NCBI RefSeq assembly: GCF_019059575.1
Contig: NW_024881825.1
Coordinates: forward strand, 558,001 to 622,000
DNA length: 64,000 nucleotides
Direction: 5' to 3'
From: Amphibalanus amphitrite
Taxonomy: Eukaryota > Arthropoda > Thecostraca > Balanomorpha > Balanidae
Shown here: one piece after another, positions 1 to 13,400 of the stretch
How the letters are laid out: each line of letters starts with the position of its first letter
Numbering within the stretch: position 1 is the stretch's first letter
Translations under genes and position numbers: made by a program
Notes under the pieces: model-generated
Told to the model about the DNA's origin: nothing
Seen by the model: the letters and a program-made list of their open reading frames with translations, nothing else
Databases searched by the model: none

Positions 1-67
1 TACCTGCGGCCGGGGGCGCTGGCTGGCACAGCGGTAATCCCCACGACCGAGCGAACACTCCCCAGTT

Positions 68-1833
68 GGGGCATTCCACGTCAAATCGAACAAAAATCGG
101 CTGTTTTGCACCTTACCATCAGCGATTTCATTATAAATTTGTGAGCGAGTTCCTGTGTCGCCCCGAACATTACATTGATATTTTTTTGCACATTCTGACC
201 ACAGGTCTTCTAAATATAGGGCATCGAATTTTTACAAAATGTTGCATCTTTATATTTTTGAACGACCATAACTTTGGTTGTACTTGTTTGATTTGAATGA
301 AATAAACCTTACTGTTTAGGTAATTTCTTAAGCATTTGTTTAGAATTGCACCTACTTAAATATATGACCTTGAAATTTGCTTAACTCTGTTCTTAAGCAC
401 AAAAATTGAAATAGCAAAAAAACACGTCACCTTCGATTTGGCTAATTTTCATATATTTTATTGTCTACTATATTCTTAACAACCTATGAAAAAATTAGAG
501 TGGGCCATTCATAAGTTTTGAAGAAAATGGCACATATGCAAACGAATGTTAGCACGCGCAGTGGAGGGGGAAGAGTGAATTTCGCCCCACCCCTCCTGTT
601 TTTCGCCAATATCTCATAGTATTAATGCGAAATTAATTATAGCTACCTGTCCAAAATGGAATTTCACATCTCATCGTGCAAGCAAGAAGAAAATCGGTTC
701 ACAACTGGTCTAGTAATAGCGGTGTAAAGTGAACATCCTGTCGCCGCGGCGACGCGGCGACTCGGCAGCCGGCGCCGACCGCTAGCCGCCGCCTGATTGT
801 AGACTGTGCCGGGACGGAACGGAACGGTTCCGTCTTTACATCGCGCTCCTTACCGCTGATTACGTTCGATTCGCGTCAAATTTTGTGAGAAGACTAAAAA
901 TTGTACAGGCAATCTTATGGTGTAAGAATTGTGAAAATCGGTTGGTAAACAATTGAAATATGAACGTGTAAACACAAAATTGTGATTGCTGCCTTTCCCG
1001 CGTTGGCCGATCCCGCCTCAGCCGGCGACATGTTACTCTTAGCAGGTCTCTAACTGCCGTATTTATTATTGGATTAACAAGAAATTCCCCATACATACTC
1101 AAAAATGTATATTCTTTCGTATAGTGAAGATAAAAAGACGTGAAGATATCGTTGTGTGATAATGTTTTCGTTGAATTTTTGGCTTCATGATGCATTTCCA
1201 CACGGCTCAAAATTCACCGCAAAATACCGTTTGCCTGAGACACTTTTACTATGGAACTTGAATGCTTGACTACGATGACTATGTATTTCCATTCTCGCAG
1301 AGTTTGGGATATCACTAATCAGCAATCATTCATTTCAGAAGCATGTCTTGACTCTGTCTTTCAAGGTCACGCGCGGTTGCGTGATGTTGATGCATGAAAA
1401 CGGCGTTTGCCGCGAGAGTTATGAATGGCCCACTCCAATTTTTTCACTGATGGTTAGGAACATTGTGACGGACATATGTAAAAATTACCCGAATCGAAGG
1501 TGACGTGTTTTATGTTTTAATTCAAGGTCAAATGCATTTCAAGGTCACTTCAATTTAATTTTATAATTAAAGATCAAAGCCTTATCAATTGCCTACAAGA
1601 CCCTGTTAATATCATTTTGATAGCAGAAAAGGAACCAGAGTTATAGACATTTAAAAAATTGATGTGTGGCATTTTTGGCTATATTCGATGACCTATATAT
1701 CAGCGATACTTAATCAAATTTCGAAAATATTATACGTAACTCAGTTTTGAACCATGCCCAGTCTGCCTATAAATTTTCAGAAAAATCGAAGGGGATGACG
1801 GATTTCGGTGTTTGATTTGACGTGGAATGCCCC
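68..1833. mobile_element. Non-autonomous DNA transposon with long inverted arms, in an alpha-tubulin intron
   Basis: The two ends are perfect 20-bp inverted repeats (68-87 begins GGGGCATTCC; 1814-1833 ends GGAATGCCCC), flanked by the same 4 bp, AGTT, at 64-67 and 1834-1837. Further in, the arms still pair imperfectly. The block with CACGTCACCTTCGATT near 423-438 is inverted near 1492-1507, and GAGTGGGCCATTCAT near 498-512 is inverted near 1421-1435. The inverted structure is therefore about 440 bp per arm around a loop of roughly 870 bp. No reading frame in the loop resembles a transposase, so it is probably mobilised in trans. The superfamily is not identified; a 4-bp duplication with a GGGG start does not fit Tc1/mariner (TA) or hAT (8 bp). 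Confidence 0.75.
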
Positions 1834-2134
1834 AGTTACTGCCATCTCCTGGGTAGGAGCCGGCCGAGGAAAACGCTGCCAGAGGTCAGCTTTGTTCCAA
1901 GGACCTCCCACACCAAACGTGAACGCACTTGCCAACTGCGCCACAAGGGTGGTAGATTGTGGACCGATTTACCTTGCACGGGAAGATTTGCAATTGATGA
2001 TTTCGTGCAAATTTTCAGCGAACATGTCAAATTGATGTATGATAATATAGCGAAAGTTTGTTGTTGCTTATGTAACGCGTGTAGAAGCTATTTGTGAAAA
2101 ACGTGAGGGGACAGGTTCTTAGGGCGCGGTTTAA

Positions 2135-3645
<1,511 letters not shown>

Positions 3646-3812
3646 GCGCTGGCGCAGGCCGCGCTGACAGTCCGGTGTTGGTCCCGTTTGTGAGCTGTGA
3701 TGATACGGTTGGCCGGCGCGTGGCCGCCCTGTGAGCGGCTGGCAAACAGCACCCGGTGGTTGTACCCGTAGCTCGTGTGATCGCGGAGGAGTGTCCGTTT
3801 CGGTTGGCGGAA

Positions 3813-3818
3813 AATAAA
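3813..3818 (+). terminator. Polyadenylation signal AATAAA of alpha-tubulin
   Basis: AATAAA lies 168 bp after the tubulin stop codon and is followed by a GT/T-rich stretch (TTTCTGGTTGTTC), the usual arrangement of a cleavage and polyadenylation site. It is the first such hexamer downstream of the gene. Confidence 0.7.
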
Positions 3819-4458
3819 CGTTTCTGGTTGTTCACAATTGGTATTACAAACACAAGCACAATACAAACGCGTAACACATGGTGGCTCCATTGTCGAATGG
3901 ATTGATATTGGTTGTACGAGCAAAGCGCACTTTGAGAATGGCCAGTCATTCCGATAACGTAATGGGCATTACACTGCAAGTCACACGTCACATGTAACAA
4001 AAGTTCATACTTATGCCTTCAGCTAGTGAACAGCTAGTGACACGGCGATCGGCCGGTCGCTGCTGATTGCTTGAGCTTATAGCAGCGAGCACTAGATGTT
4101 TGACCAGTGCGGTATCCAGCTACGAATGGTAAAAACGTGTGAACATGATCTAAAATGAACTCAGGTTTCAAACGGACTTCTCATAAACCTAGTCTCAGAG
4201 CGTAAAGAAAAATAACGAGTAACATCCTGAGGCTAGTCGGCTAAGGACCATGTCAATAACAAAACACACGACACATCTTGGGAGACGCTCTCGCACAACT
4301 GGCACGGTCACCGGGGCTCTGCGGTGGAGTCCTCACTCGGTATCACATGATCGCACCCTGCGCGGTCCTCTACTCTCTCAGTCGCACTTGTGAAAGAACT
4401 CAGCACTGCTATACATTAAACGGACGCCCCGGGGGGCGCGGCGGTCGGGAGGTAGCGC

Positions 4459-7400
4459 TCAGTTGCCCGCCACGTACGAGATCCAGTCGGACGTCATCGA
4501 CACGCGGTGGTAGATACCTGAAAAGGCGTGACCGTTAGAATATGCCCCAGGCAGCACAAAGAACACACTCGTGTGAAATGGATGGTTTGACGACGCCCCT
4601 ACTTGCGAATGCCCTGCTTAGCTCATGCATTAGAACATTACTAGGCGTCGGTGTAGAGGTAAAAATGATCTTATTTGGGTGATCAATGATAATCATTACT
4701 CCGGAACATATTTTCGAATTCCCCCGTCCAGATAAGTGTATTTTCTTGGTTAGCTACTTTTTCATTAATTAACTTAAAAAAAAAACGATGGACTGATCCT
4801 TCCACAAGCCACATTTCCCTTGCTCATAAGGTTACTCGTAGCCTTTTCTGTTGTCTCATCGAGAAGGGGACCTTCAGCAGCTTATGAGGCGAACTCAAAT
4901 AGAAAGTGGTCCAGGTGGATGATACCGCAGTGGCACGGAGTTGCCGATGTGCGGCCACTGACCTGGCTGCTTGCCCTGAGCACAGGAGTAGCCGGCAGAC
5001 ACGATGCCCATGAGATACCACCGGCCGTCGCTCTCGATCATCAGAGGTCCGCCGCTGTCACCCTGTCGGTGAGGTGACAGGTCAGACACTGTGTGACATA
5101 CAAACGTCAGCCGCTGTCACTACCGGTCAGAGCGGCTGACACTGACATACGGAGGTCCACCGCTGTTACCTTGTCACCGGTCAGGCAACATTAGGAATGC
5201 TGCTTTTATCACATAACATATAGTACATGTGCAAGCGCAGCACGAGCGTTCTCGTCGCCCCGTTCCTGTTATTTACACTCGTCTGTCACCCGTTTCTGTT
5301 TATTACCTGGCACTCGTCTGCAAGTGCTAGCCCATTCCTGTTATTAACCCGACACTCGTCTGCCACCTCGTTCCTCTTTATTACCTGGCACTCGTCTGCC
5401 GGTGCCACCGTTCCTGTTACACATCTGCCAGCCCGTCCCCGTTTATTACCTGGCACTCGTCTGCCGGTGCTACTGTTTATTACCTGGCACGAGTCCTTGC
5501 CGCCGTTGATGTAGCCAGCGCACATCATCTCCTCGTGGATGATGACGTTGATGCCCTTCTGGCGATGCCACTGTTCACACATGTGCCGGTTGATAACGGG
5601 AACGTCGACCACTTGCAGCTCCTTGGGGCGCACTCGAGAGCCTGGGGTTGGAGCGGGTGGTGCGGTCAGTGAGGCACCCACACGGCACGCACAGATCCCC
5701 GTAACACGGTGCACCGCCATTAGCGCCGCGCTGTACGAGAAACGATACTGTTGCCGCTAGATGGCAGCAGGGGTTAGCGCCTGAATGTAGACTGTGCCGC
5801 CGGACCGGCCGGCCGAGTGTTGCGGTAAAACCGATCACCGGAACACAGACAGTCGACACTAAAAGCTGGATTTCTTTGGACAAATAGCACTGAGTGCTTG
5901 CTAACATGCATTGTTGGCATAGGAAAGGCCCGTTTAAATATGAATATTATTTCATCCAACTAGTGATGTAGGAAAGCGACTTCATAAGCGATTGGGTCGA
6001 GTGAAATGACCAACACGGGTTACATTTGCTCGTTCCGGGCAAGAGAACTGGGAGACATTTGTGAATATTTTCTTATGGTATTTCTACCTGCAAGGCACAT
6101 AGGTAGCCGGCTAGTCAAATTGTATATACCACTGCGCCTCTTGTGGCCCAGCCCTAGGCGGCGCTAAGCCTGGTCCCCGCGCCCCCAGGCGTCCCGCTGT
6201 CACCTGGCCTCCCCAGTGTTCCCGCCGTGACTCACCGGGCCTCAGCGCTCCCCAGCCGGCCGCCCAGCCGTAGAAGCCCTCGAACTCCTCTCCCTTCTCG
6301 GGCAGGCAGATGGGCTGGATGTGCGGCGCGTACGGCACCGGCCGGTCCAATCTGCAGCAGAGGGCAGCACACGGGTCACAGCCAGCACTGTATACCGGGA
6401 CGGGCAGCGCTGGACATCGGGACACGACGGGGGTAAGCCGGCAACAGACACTCCGTCCTCAGAAACCTGGAGTCGTAGCCTTAGAGGTTGCTTTGATGAG
6501 CATTCGAATCGAATGAATTCATGCAAAGTAACGATAAATGCAGGTAAGCGTTTTGAGTTGCTGGTCGATCAGCACCAAATGTTACGGGCGGCTGTGACCG
6601 CCCGTTGTGGCATGCCTGGCGCCGCCCGTGGCGCCTCCCCGGCTGGCCGCGCCCGGCGCCGCCCCTGCCGCGTGGCCCTCGGGCGGGGTCGAGGGCTGGC
6701 GCTGGCTGGGCGGTCGGCGGCCCGGGAGAGGCAGGGAGACCGTGGTTACGAGCGGTTGGCTCTGTGGTTCTTGTTTGGGCCTCTGCCGATAATACAGTAA
6801 AGCATCGAGTCTGAGTGTGTTCAGCTCCCGCAACATTTGGCGCGGTCGGTAGGACTGCAGAAGACGACAAAGGGTGAGTTCATTAATTTCATTTGATGAT
6901 ATTTATTGAAATTTAGTTCATGAATGTTGATTGTCGTAACTAGTCTGTGCTCGACAAAAAGCGGGCGGTTTGCTCGAAAATAGAACGCCGATATTTTCTG
7001 TTCTGAGGGGAACGTTAGGAATAAGGCGGTCCGCCTGGGTGCAGTTTTGAATAATTTGGTGAATTGTTTCCGCTGGCCATGGATTTCAACGACACTATTT
7101 TGGTATCGCGAACCCCTCGTTTTGCGGGTATAGAGACAGATGATTGGGAGCGGTGGATATCTCGTTTCGAGTCGTTAACGGTGGGACTCGGAGACGTTGA
7201 GCGAGTTAAGCGGCTGTTGCCTCTGCTGGATGGCGTCGCACTCGATTATGCGCATTCGCTGTATCAGGGTGACAGTTCGTACTCTGAGATAAAGTCAGGA
7301 CTTGGGGTCCGGTTTGGTCGGTTAATCGAGCCCTTACAGGCGCAGGCCGAGCTGGGGCGCGCCTCCCAGTCGCCGGGGGAATCAGCTGAGAGCTTCGCTG

Positions 7401-10400
7401 ACCGTATTAAGAGACTGGGGCGGGCTGCGTTCCCTCATTCTACCGGTCCGTCAGGGGAGGGAAAAGGTCCTGAGGAAACGTATGCAGAGAGGGCGTTCGT
7501 GATGAAAACCCTGACGAGTCGGTTCATATGTGGACTTCGGGATGAGTGGCTCCAGACGAAACTGTGCCACCGTAATCCTGAGTCACTGTCTGCGGCTGTA
7601 GCGGTGATCCGAGAGCTGCATAAACGCCAGGAGGTCGTCCAGGCGGTACGCGCTGCTAACCCATCGACGCATACAGGTACTGGGCCCCTTCCCCTGGGTG
7701 CTGTAGCGTCAGCTGTTCATGCAGAGGTAGGAGGTGGGTCGCAGCAGGATGCAAGGATAGCTCAGCTGCAGCAGGAGATCGGCCAGCTGCGGTCTTCGTT
7801 GGAGGCGTTCGCCGTTGCCAAGACGGACCACCTGCCTGAGGCTGTCAAATGTTACGGGTGTGGTGCCCCCGGCCATTTTCGGCGTGACTGCCCGGTGGTA
7901 CGCCGTGGTCAGCCGAGAACTGGACCGAGAGCCACCAGGGTGAAATGTTTTTCGTGCGGGCAGGAGGGTCACATTCGGAGCAACTGTCAGTCGGCTGTAC
8001 AAGCTGCCACCCCGCTCCAACCGTTTTGTTTATTCTGTGGCGAGGCTGGGCACTGGATGGCGGCATGCCATTCTCGCCTGCAGCAGGGGCCTCCAGCAAT
8101 GGGTGGACGTCGGGGGCTGATGTCGAGGGAAGCCCTTCCATCTGATAAGCCGGCGGAAAACTAGGAGCAGCTGGCCCTGTGGGACAAGAGCCGGCTGCGT
8201 GTATCCAGTCCCGATTAACTGCAACAGCCATTCGAGTCCACTTGGGCAGCCTCGAAGTATGGGCGCTGGTCGATTCGGGTGCCGACTTTTCCATGGTCAG
8301 GGATGGGCTCCAGCAGCGGTTGAAAACGGAACTGGCTTGTCAGGCCACCACCCCGACGCGGTCCGCGAAGGGAGCTGGTGGTAGCCCCCTGAACATCGTT
8401 GAGGTGCTCCGTGATGTCCCTATCCAGGTGGAGGAGGAGTCGATTGTGTGTCCACGACTGGCTGTGGTGTCGGGGCTGGTCTATGACGTGATCCTTGGAC
8501 GTGACTTCTGTTGCCAAAACAGAACTATCATTGACGATGAGAAGGGGGTGATCCGTATGAAAGGGATGACGATTCCACTTCCAACATACCCTGAGATCCG
8601 TCCCCCGCGGGCTAGAGTCATTCTTGGCGATGCAGTAACACTACCAGGTCGTTCGGTAACAACGGTAGCAGCAGTGGTGCAGCGACTTGATGGCCAGGGA
8701 CCTTTTGTGACGTCAGCAGGCTCGGTAAGTGGGATGATGGAGCCAAGCCGCACGGCGGAGCGTGAGGATCTATTGATTCCACGGGCTGTGGTGGTGATCG
8801 CCTCCAATGGCACCATACCTATCCGGTTGACGAATGTCGGAGCGGAGGGCGTCCGTCTCTTGAAGGGCTCTGATGTCGGGACGTTCCTTGCGTTTGGGGG
8901 CGGTGAAGACGCCCTGTGTGTTTTGTGTCCCGGGGCAGACTGTGCCGATTGCAATGTGGCGAGCTGTGGAGATGGAGGTAATCCATCTCATGATCCTGGA
9001 GAGGTGGAACCGGAGGTGCAGCAAGCCCTGTCACCAGAACTGACAGACTTGAGTGAGAGAGGTCGTAACAAACTACGGGGTTTATTTGAGACCTACAGTG
9101 ACGTCTTCAGTAAAAGACCGGGAGACATTGGTCGTACAGGTGTGACAAAACACAGGATTGACACGGGGGATGCAGTCCCAGTCAAACAACGTCCACGACG
9201 GATACCCATGAAAGTCCGAGACCAGGTAGAGAAACAAAAAGAAAAGATGTTACAGGATGGTGTCATTGAGGAAAGCGAAAGTCCGTGGTGTTCGCCGGTC
9301 GTGTTGGTGCGCAAGAAAGATGGATCCTTCCGCTTCTGCGTCGACCTGAGGGCTGTGAACGCAGTGACGAAGGGCTTCGCCATGCCGCTCCCACGAATCG
9401 ACGACTCGCTCGATACCCTGTCAAGGGCGAGGTGGTTTACCACGCTGGACATGGCCACAGGGTATTGGCAGGTTGAACTGGCGGCTGAAGATCGAGAGAA
9501 GACGGCATTTTCGACTGGAAAAGGCCTCCATCAGTTCAGAGTCATGGCAATGGGTCTCAAGAACGCCAGCGGCACTTTCCAGAAGATGATGGAACTGATT
9601 CTCGCAGGCCTTGACACCAAAAGCTGTTTGGTGTACTTGGATGACGTCATCTTGTTCAACAGGACCGAGGAAGAACATCTGGCTACCCTGCAGGAGGTAC
9701 TCCTGAGGATTCAGCAAGCCGGGCTGAAGCTAAAGGCACAGAAATGTCGATTCGCACGCAAGGAGGTGACTTTCCTTGGACATCTCGTCTCCGAGGAAGG
9801 GATACGTCCAGATCCGCATAACGTGGACAAGGTCCTGGCCTGGCCGCAGCCGTCATCTGAGGAGGAGATGAAAAGCTTCTTAGGCCTGTGCGGGTACTAC
9901 GCGCGGTTTATTCAGGGGTATGCCGCGATTACAAAGCCACTTAGGGACGCCGCAGTAGAGGAGGGACGAATCAGGTGGTCCGAACCGATGCGCATTGCAT
10001 TCGAGCTGTTGAAGTCCACTCTGTCCTCGCCTCCCGTACTGGCTTTGCCAACAGGTGAAGGGACGTTCGTCCTGTATACAGACGCATGCAACTCTGCTGT
10101 GGGTGTGGTGCTGGCTGAACGCATTGGAGATGAGGAAAAGGTGATCGCCTATGAGAGTAAGGCACTCACAAAGCAACAGACGAGATGGCCGACTTACGAT
10201 AAGGAACTCTGGGCGATCGTTCATGGCATCAGACATTTCCGTCAGTACACTGTTGGTGCCAGATTTGAAGTGGTGACCGACCACAAGCCGCTGGCAAACA
10301 TACCGACATCGATCGCAGCAGAGCGAGACGGCACAGGACGTCGTGGTCGATGGGCGATCGAGCTGAGTTCTTTCGACTTCAATGTTCGGATCCGCAGCGG

Positions 10401-13400
10401 TCTGGCCCACGGGAACGCTGATGCGCTGTCTCGCAGACCACCAGATATGGCGTCTGCGGTCCGATCTGGTCAAGCCCAAGGCCAGGGGTGGCGTCCCGGT
10501 CGCTCTGTCTCAGAGAGAGGAGATAGAACGGAGACGGTGGGGTCAGTAGCGGGCGGCTCGCCCGCGCCGACGGAAGGCGGTTCGCCTGAGTCGGTTGTGA
10601 CTCTTGTAGCTCCAACTGCTGTATTCTCAAGGCTTACGCAGGAACCGGCTGCTGTATCAGTCGCTGTGTCACAATCAGTCCAAGAACGGACCCTCCCTCC
10701 AATCGCCCAGGCGCAAGCCAGTGACGCGACGCTGTCGGCTCTCCGAAGAGCACACGAGAGGAAGGAGAAGCCAAGGCCTGCAGCGTTCGCTGGGTGGGGA
10801 GTGCTGCGAAAACACTGGAGCAAGGTGCGCGTCATGAATGGAGTAATCGGCATTGCCTCGGGTCGACAGTTCCAGGCGGCGGTGCCTCAAACTGAGCGGG
10901 CCGAGATCATCCGACTGGCGCATGATGATCCATCGAGCGGGCACATGGGTCGCAGACGGACCATCGCCCGGGTGAAGGCTCGATTCGTCTGGCCGGGGAT
11001 GAATGAGGACATCCGGAGCTTCTGTGCCTCGTGCACGCCGTGTCAGCGGCGGTACAGACCGGCACCCAAAAGACGAGCACCGATGGTTACCGAGGTTACC
11101 TCACGACCCTTCCAGAGAATAGCCATGGACATCACGGAGATGCCTGTGTCGAGAAGAGGCAACCGATATGTGCTCGTGATCATGGATTACTTCTCAAAGT
11201 TCGTACGAATCTTCCCGATGCCGAATCAGAAGACAGAAACGGTGATGGAGGCACTCCTTCACTGGGTTCAGGAGCTTGGTGTTCCCGAGAGGCTTCACAC
11301 AGATCAGGGCGCTCAATTCGAATCTCTGATGATGCGTGAGCTGTATCAGAGGCTCGGCATCCACAAGACTAGAACAACGCCTTATCATCCTGAGAGCGAC
11401 GGGATGGTGGAGCGCTTCATGAGGACCCTGAAAGACATGGTGTCGAAATACATCGACAGCCAGGGCCTTGACTGGGACGAAAGTACCAGATCATACGCCA
11501 TGGCCTACAATTCTTCCCTCCACGAAACCACCGGTCACACACCTTTCTACATGATCCATGGCTTTGAGCCTCGGTTGCCTCTGGATGTAATGTACGGAAC
11601 CGATGAAGTCGCAATACCAGCTGAAACCTTCCTGAACAAACGGCTGAAGAACATGAAGCGGGTCTTCGCACAGGTGAGGAGAGCCTCCTCCCAATCAGCT
11701 GCTCGAATGGCGGTTCGCCATGACAGCAAACTCAATTTTACCGCGTACCCAACGGGCTTGAAGGTGTGGGTACGAGACCACACTGCCGCTGTGGGAGGAA
11801 AACCGAAGCTGGGTCTGCCGTTTAAAGGACCGGTGACCATCGTCGAGAGAAGAGGCACACCGGGGGAGGAAGTTACCTACCGGATACAGGACGTCCGCGG
11901 CAAGACACGCGTCGTGCACCACAACGACCTCAAGGAGTTCATCCCTCGTCGGACCGACTTGCAGCCAGTTCAGGATCCGAGTGGTCCAAATGGACGTGGT
12001 GAGGCCGTGGGGGTGGATCCCGTGAGCGACTGTGGTAACGAGCATGGCGTTCTGCTCGAGGTGCCGCTAATGCACTTACTCGGGAGAGCTGGCCCATCTG
12101 GTGATGTGGGCGTCGCTCAGAGGGGAATGTTGCCGCCAATGTCATACGTGACCAGATCAGGCCGAGTATCGCGACCACCTGAAAGGTTCCAGGCGGGACT
12201 ATGAGTGTGGTGGAGGTGGTGAAGGCTGTGATTGTGTATATAGTTGTAATGTAAATAGCGTGTCGTGAGTGTCGCATTGTTCAATGTATGATTGTTTCCG
12301 TGAGGGGGGAGGGGTGTTACGGGCGGCTGTGACCGCCCGTTGTGGCATGCCTGGCGCCGCCCGTGGCGCCTCCCCGGCTGGCCGCGCCCGGCGCCGCCCC
12401 TGCCGCGTGGCCCTCGGGCGGGGTCGAGGGCTGGCGCTGGCTGGGCGGTCGGCGGCCCGGGAGAGGCAGGGAGACCGTGGTTACGAGCGGTTGGCTCTGT
12501 GGTTCTTGTTTGGGCCTCTGCCGATAATACAGTAAAGCATCGAGTCTGAGTGTGTTCAGCTCCCGCAACACAAATGCCACTCACGTGAGCACGGCCACGT
12601 CGTATCGGTCGGCCTGCGGTGTGAACTGGAAGCGCGGGTGCACCTGGATGGCGCGCACTTTGAACTTGTAGGCCGGCAGCGGCTCGCGATTCGAGTTGAG
12701 CACGTAGTCGCCCAGGGTGATGGTGATCTGTCCCGGCCGGGCCCTGCGGCGACAGCGTGCATGAGACGTCAGCGATTATAGCATGTCACATCTCAGCACC
12801 GCCGTCAGCGTAGTTACATTGACCCGACCTGTGACGCCATCGGCGACCTCGACGTGTCAATTAATTCGGCTCCGCTGGACATCTTTTTCAGGGCTATCAG
12901 CCGTTTAACTTCAAAAATCGGACCGGTAGTTTCGGAGATAGGGGGTGGGGAAGGGGGGGGGCTCTGTAAAGGAATAGTATCCCCCACTACCCCAGTCATG
13001 CGCGGGTGAAACTGACGTGACCAAGCAGTGACCCCGTCAGTCTGACCTGGCCACTCAGTGCCCTCGATAGTTTGACGCTATCACGCAGTGACCCCGTCAA
13101 TCTGACCTGGCCACGCAGTGTCCGGCGGTGATGACGTGCTGTCGGTTGATGAGCGATCCTCCGCACCGACTGGTGCCGATCAAAATGTACGCCTGCGGAT
13201 GACACGAACACAACAGCGGGTCAAACATGAATTCGATACTAAAGCGTTCCACTGTCTATTTACGAAATACTTTTCCAAACTTTTATCGTTTGCATTTCGA
13301 AAAGAATGTGCAAGTTTCGTAAATCATGCTTGACCGACAGTTGTGAGAGAGAAAATAACTATAATAGCATTTTAATGACTTGTGCTGCCGTGTGATGCCC

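Larger units (their letters stand above)
6580..12570 (+). mobile_element. Intact Ty3/Gypsy LTR retrotransposon 1
   Basis: The element is 5,991 bp: LTR (6580-6835), primer-binding site, gag (7079-8164), pol (8146-12204), polypurine tract, LTR (12315-12570). Domain order protease, RT, RNase H, integrase places it in Ty3/Gypsy. No env-like frame exists between pol and the 3' LTR. Both 256-bp LTRs look identical on reading and both frames are open, so the insertion is recent. It lies in the serine-protease intron 12584-6352, in antisense to that gene, and its right end is 14 bp from the donor site of the Asp568 exon. Confidence 0.95.

Noticed and set aside
1808-2097. Short frames just before the tubulin exon as a possible upstream tubulin exon
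   Set aside because: None encodes the conserved tubulin N-terminus, and the phase-1 acceptor at 2161-2162 requires an exon not present in the window.
6582-6870. Overlapping frames in the LTRs (also at 12317-12584)
   Set aside because: They are identical in both LTRs, GC-driven, and part of non-coding LTR sequence.
12117-12314. Possible env gene in Ty3/Gypsy element 1
   Set aside because: Pol ends at 12204, only about 100 bp before the polypurine tract; there is no room for an envelope protein.
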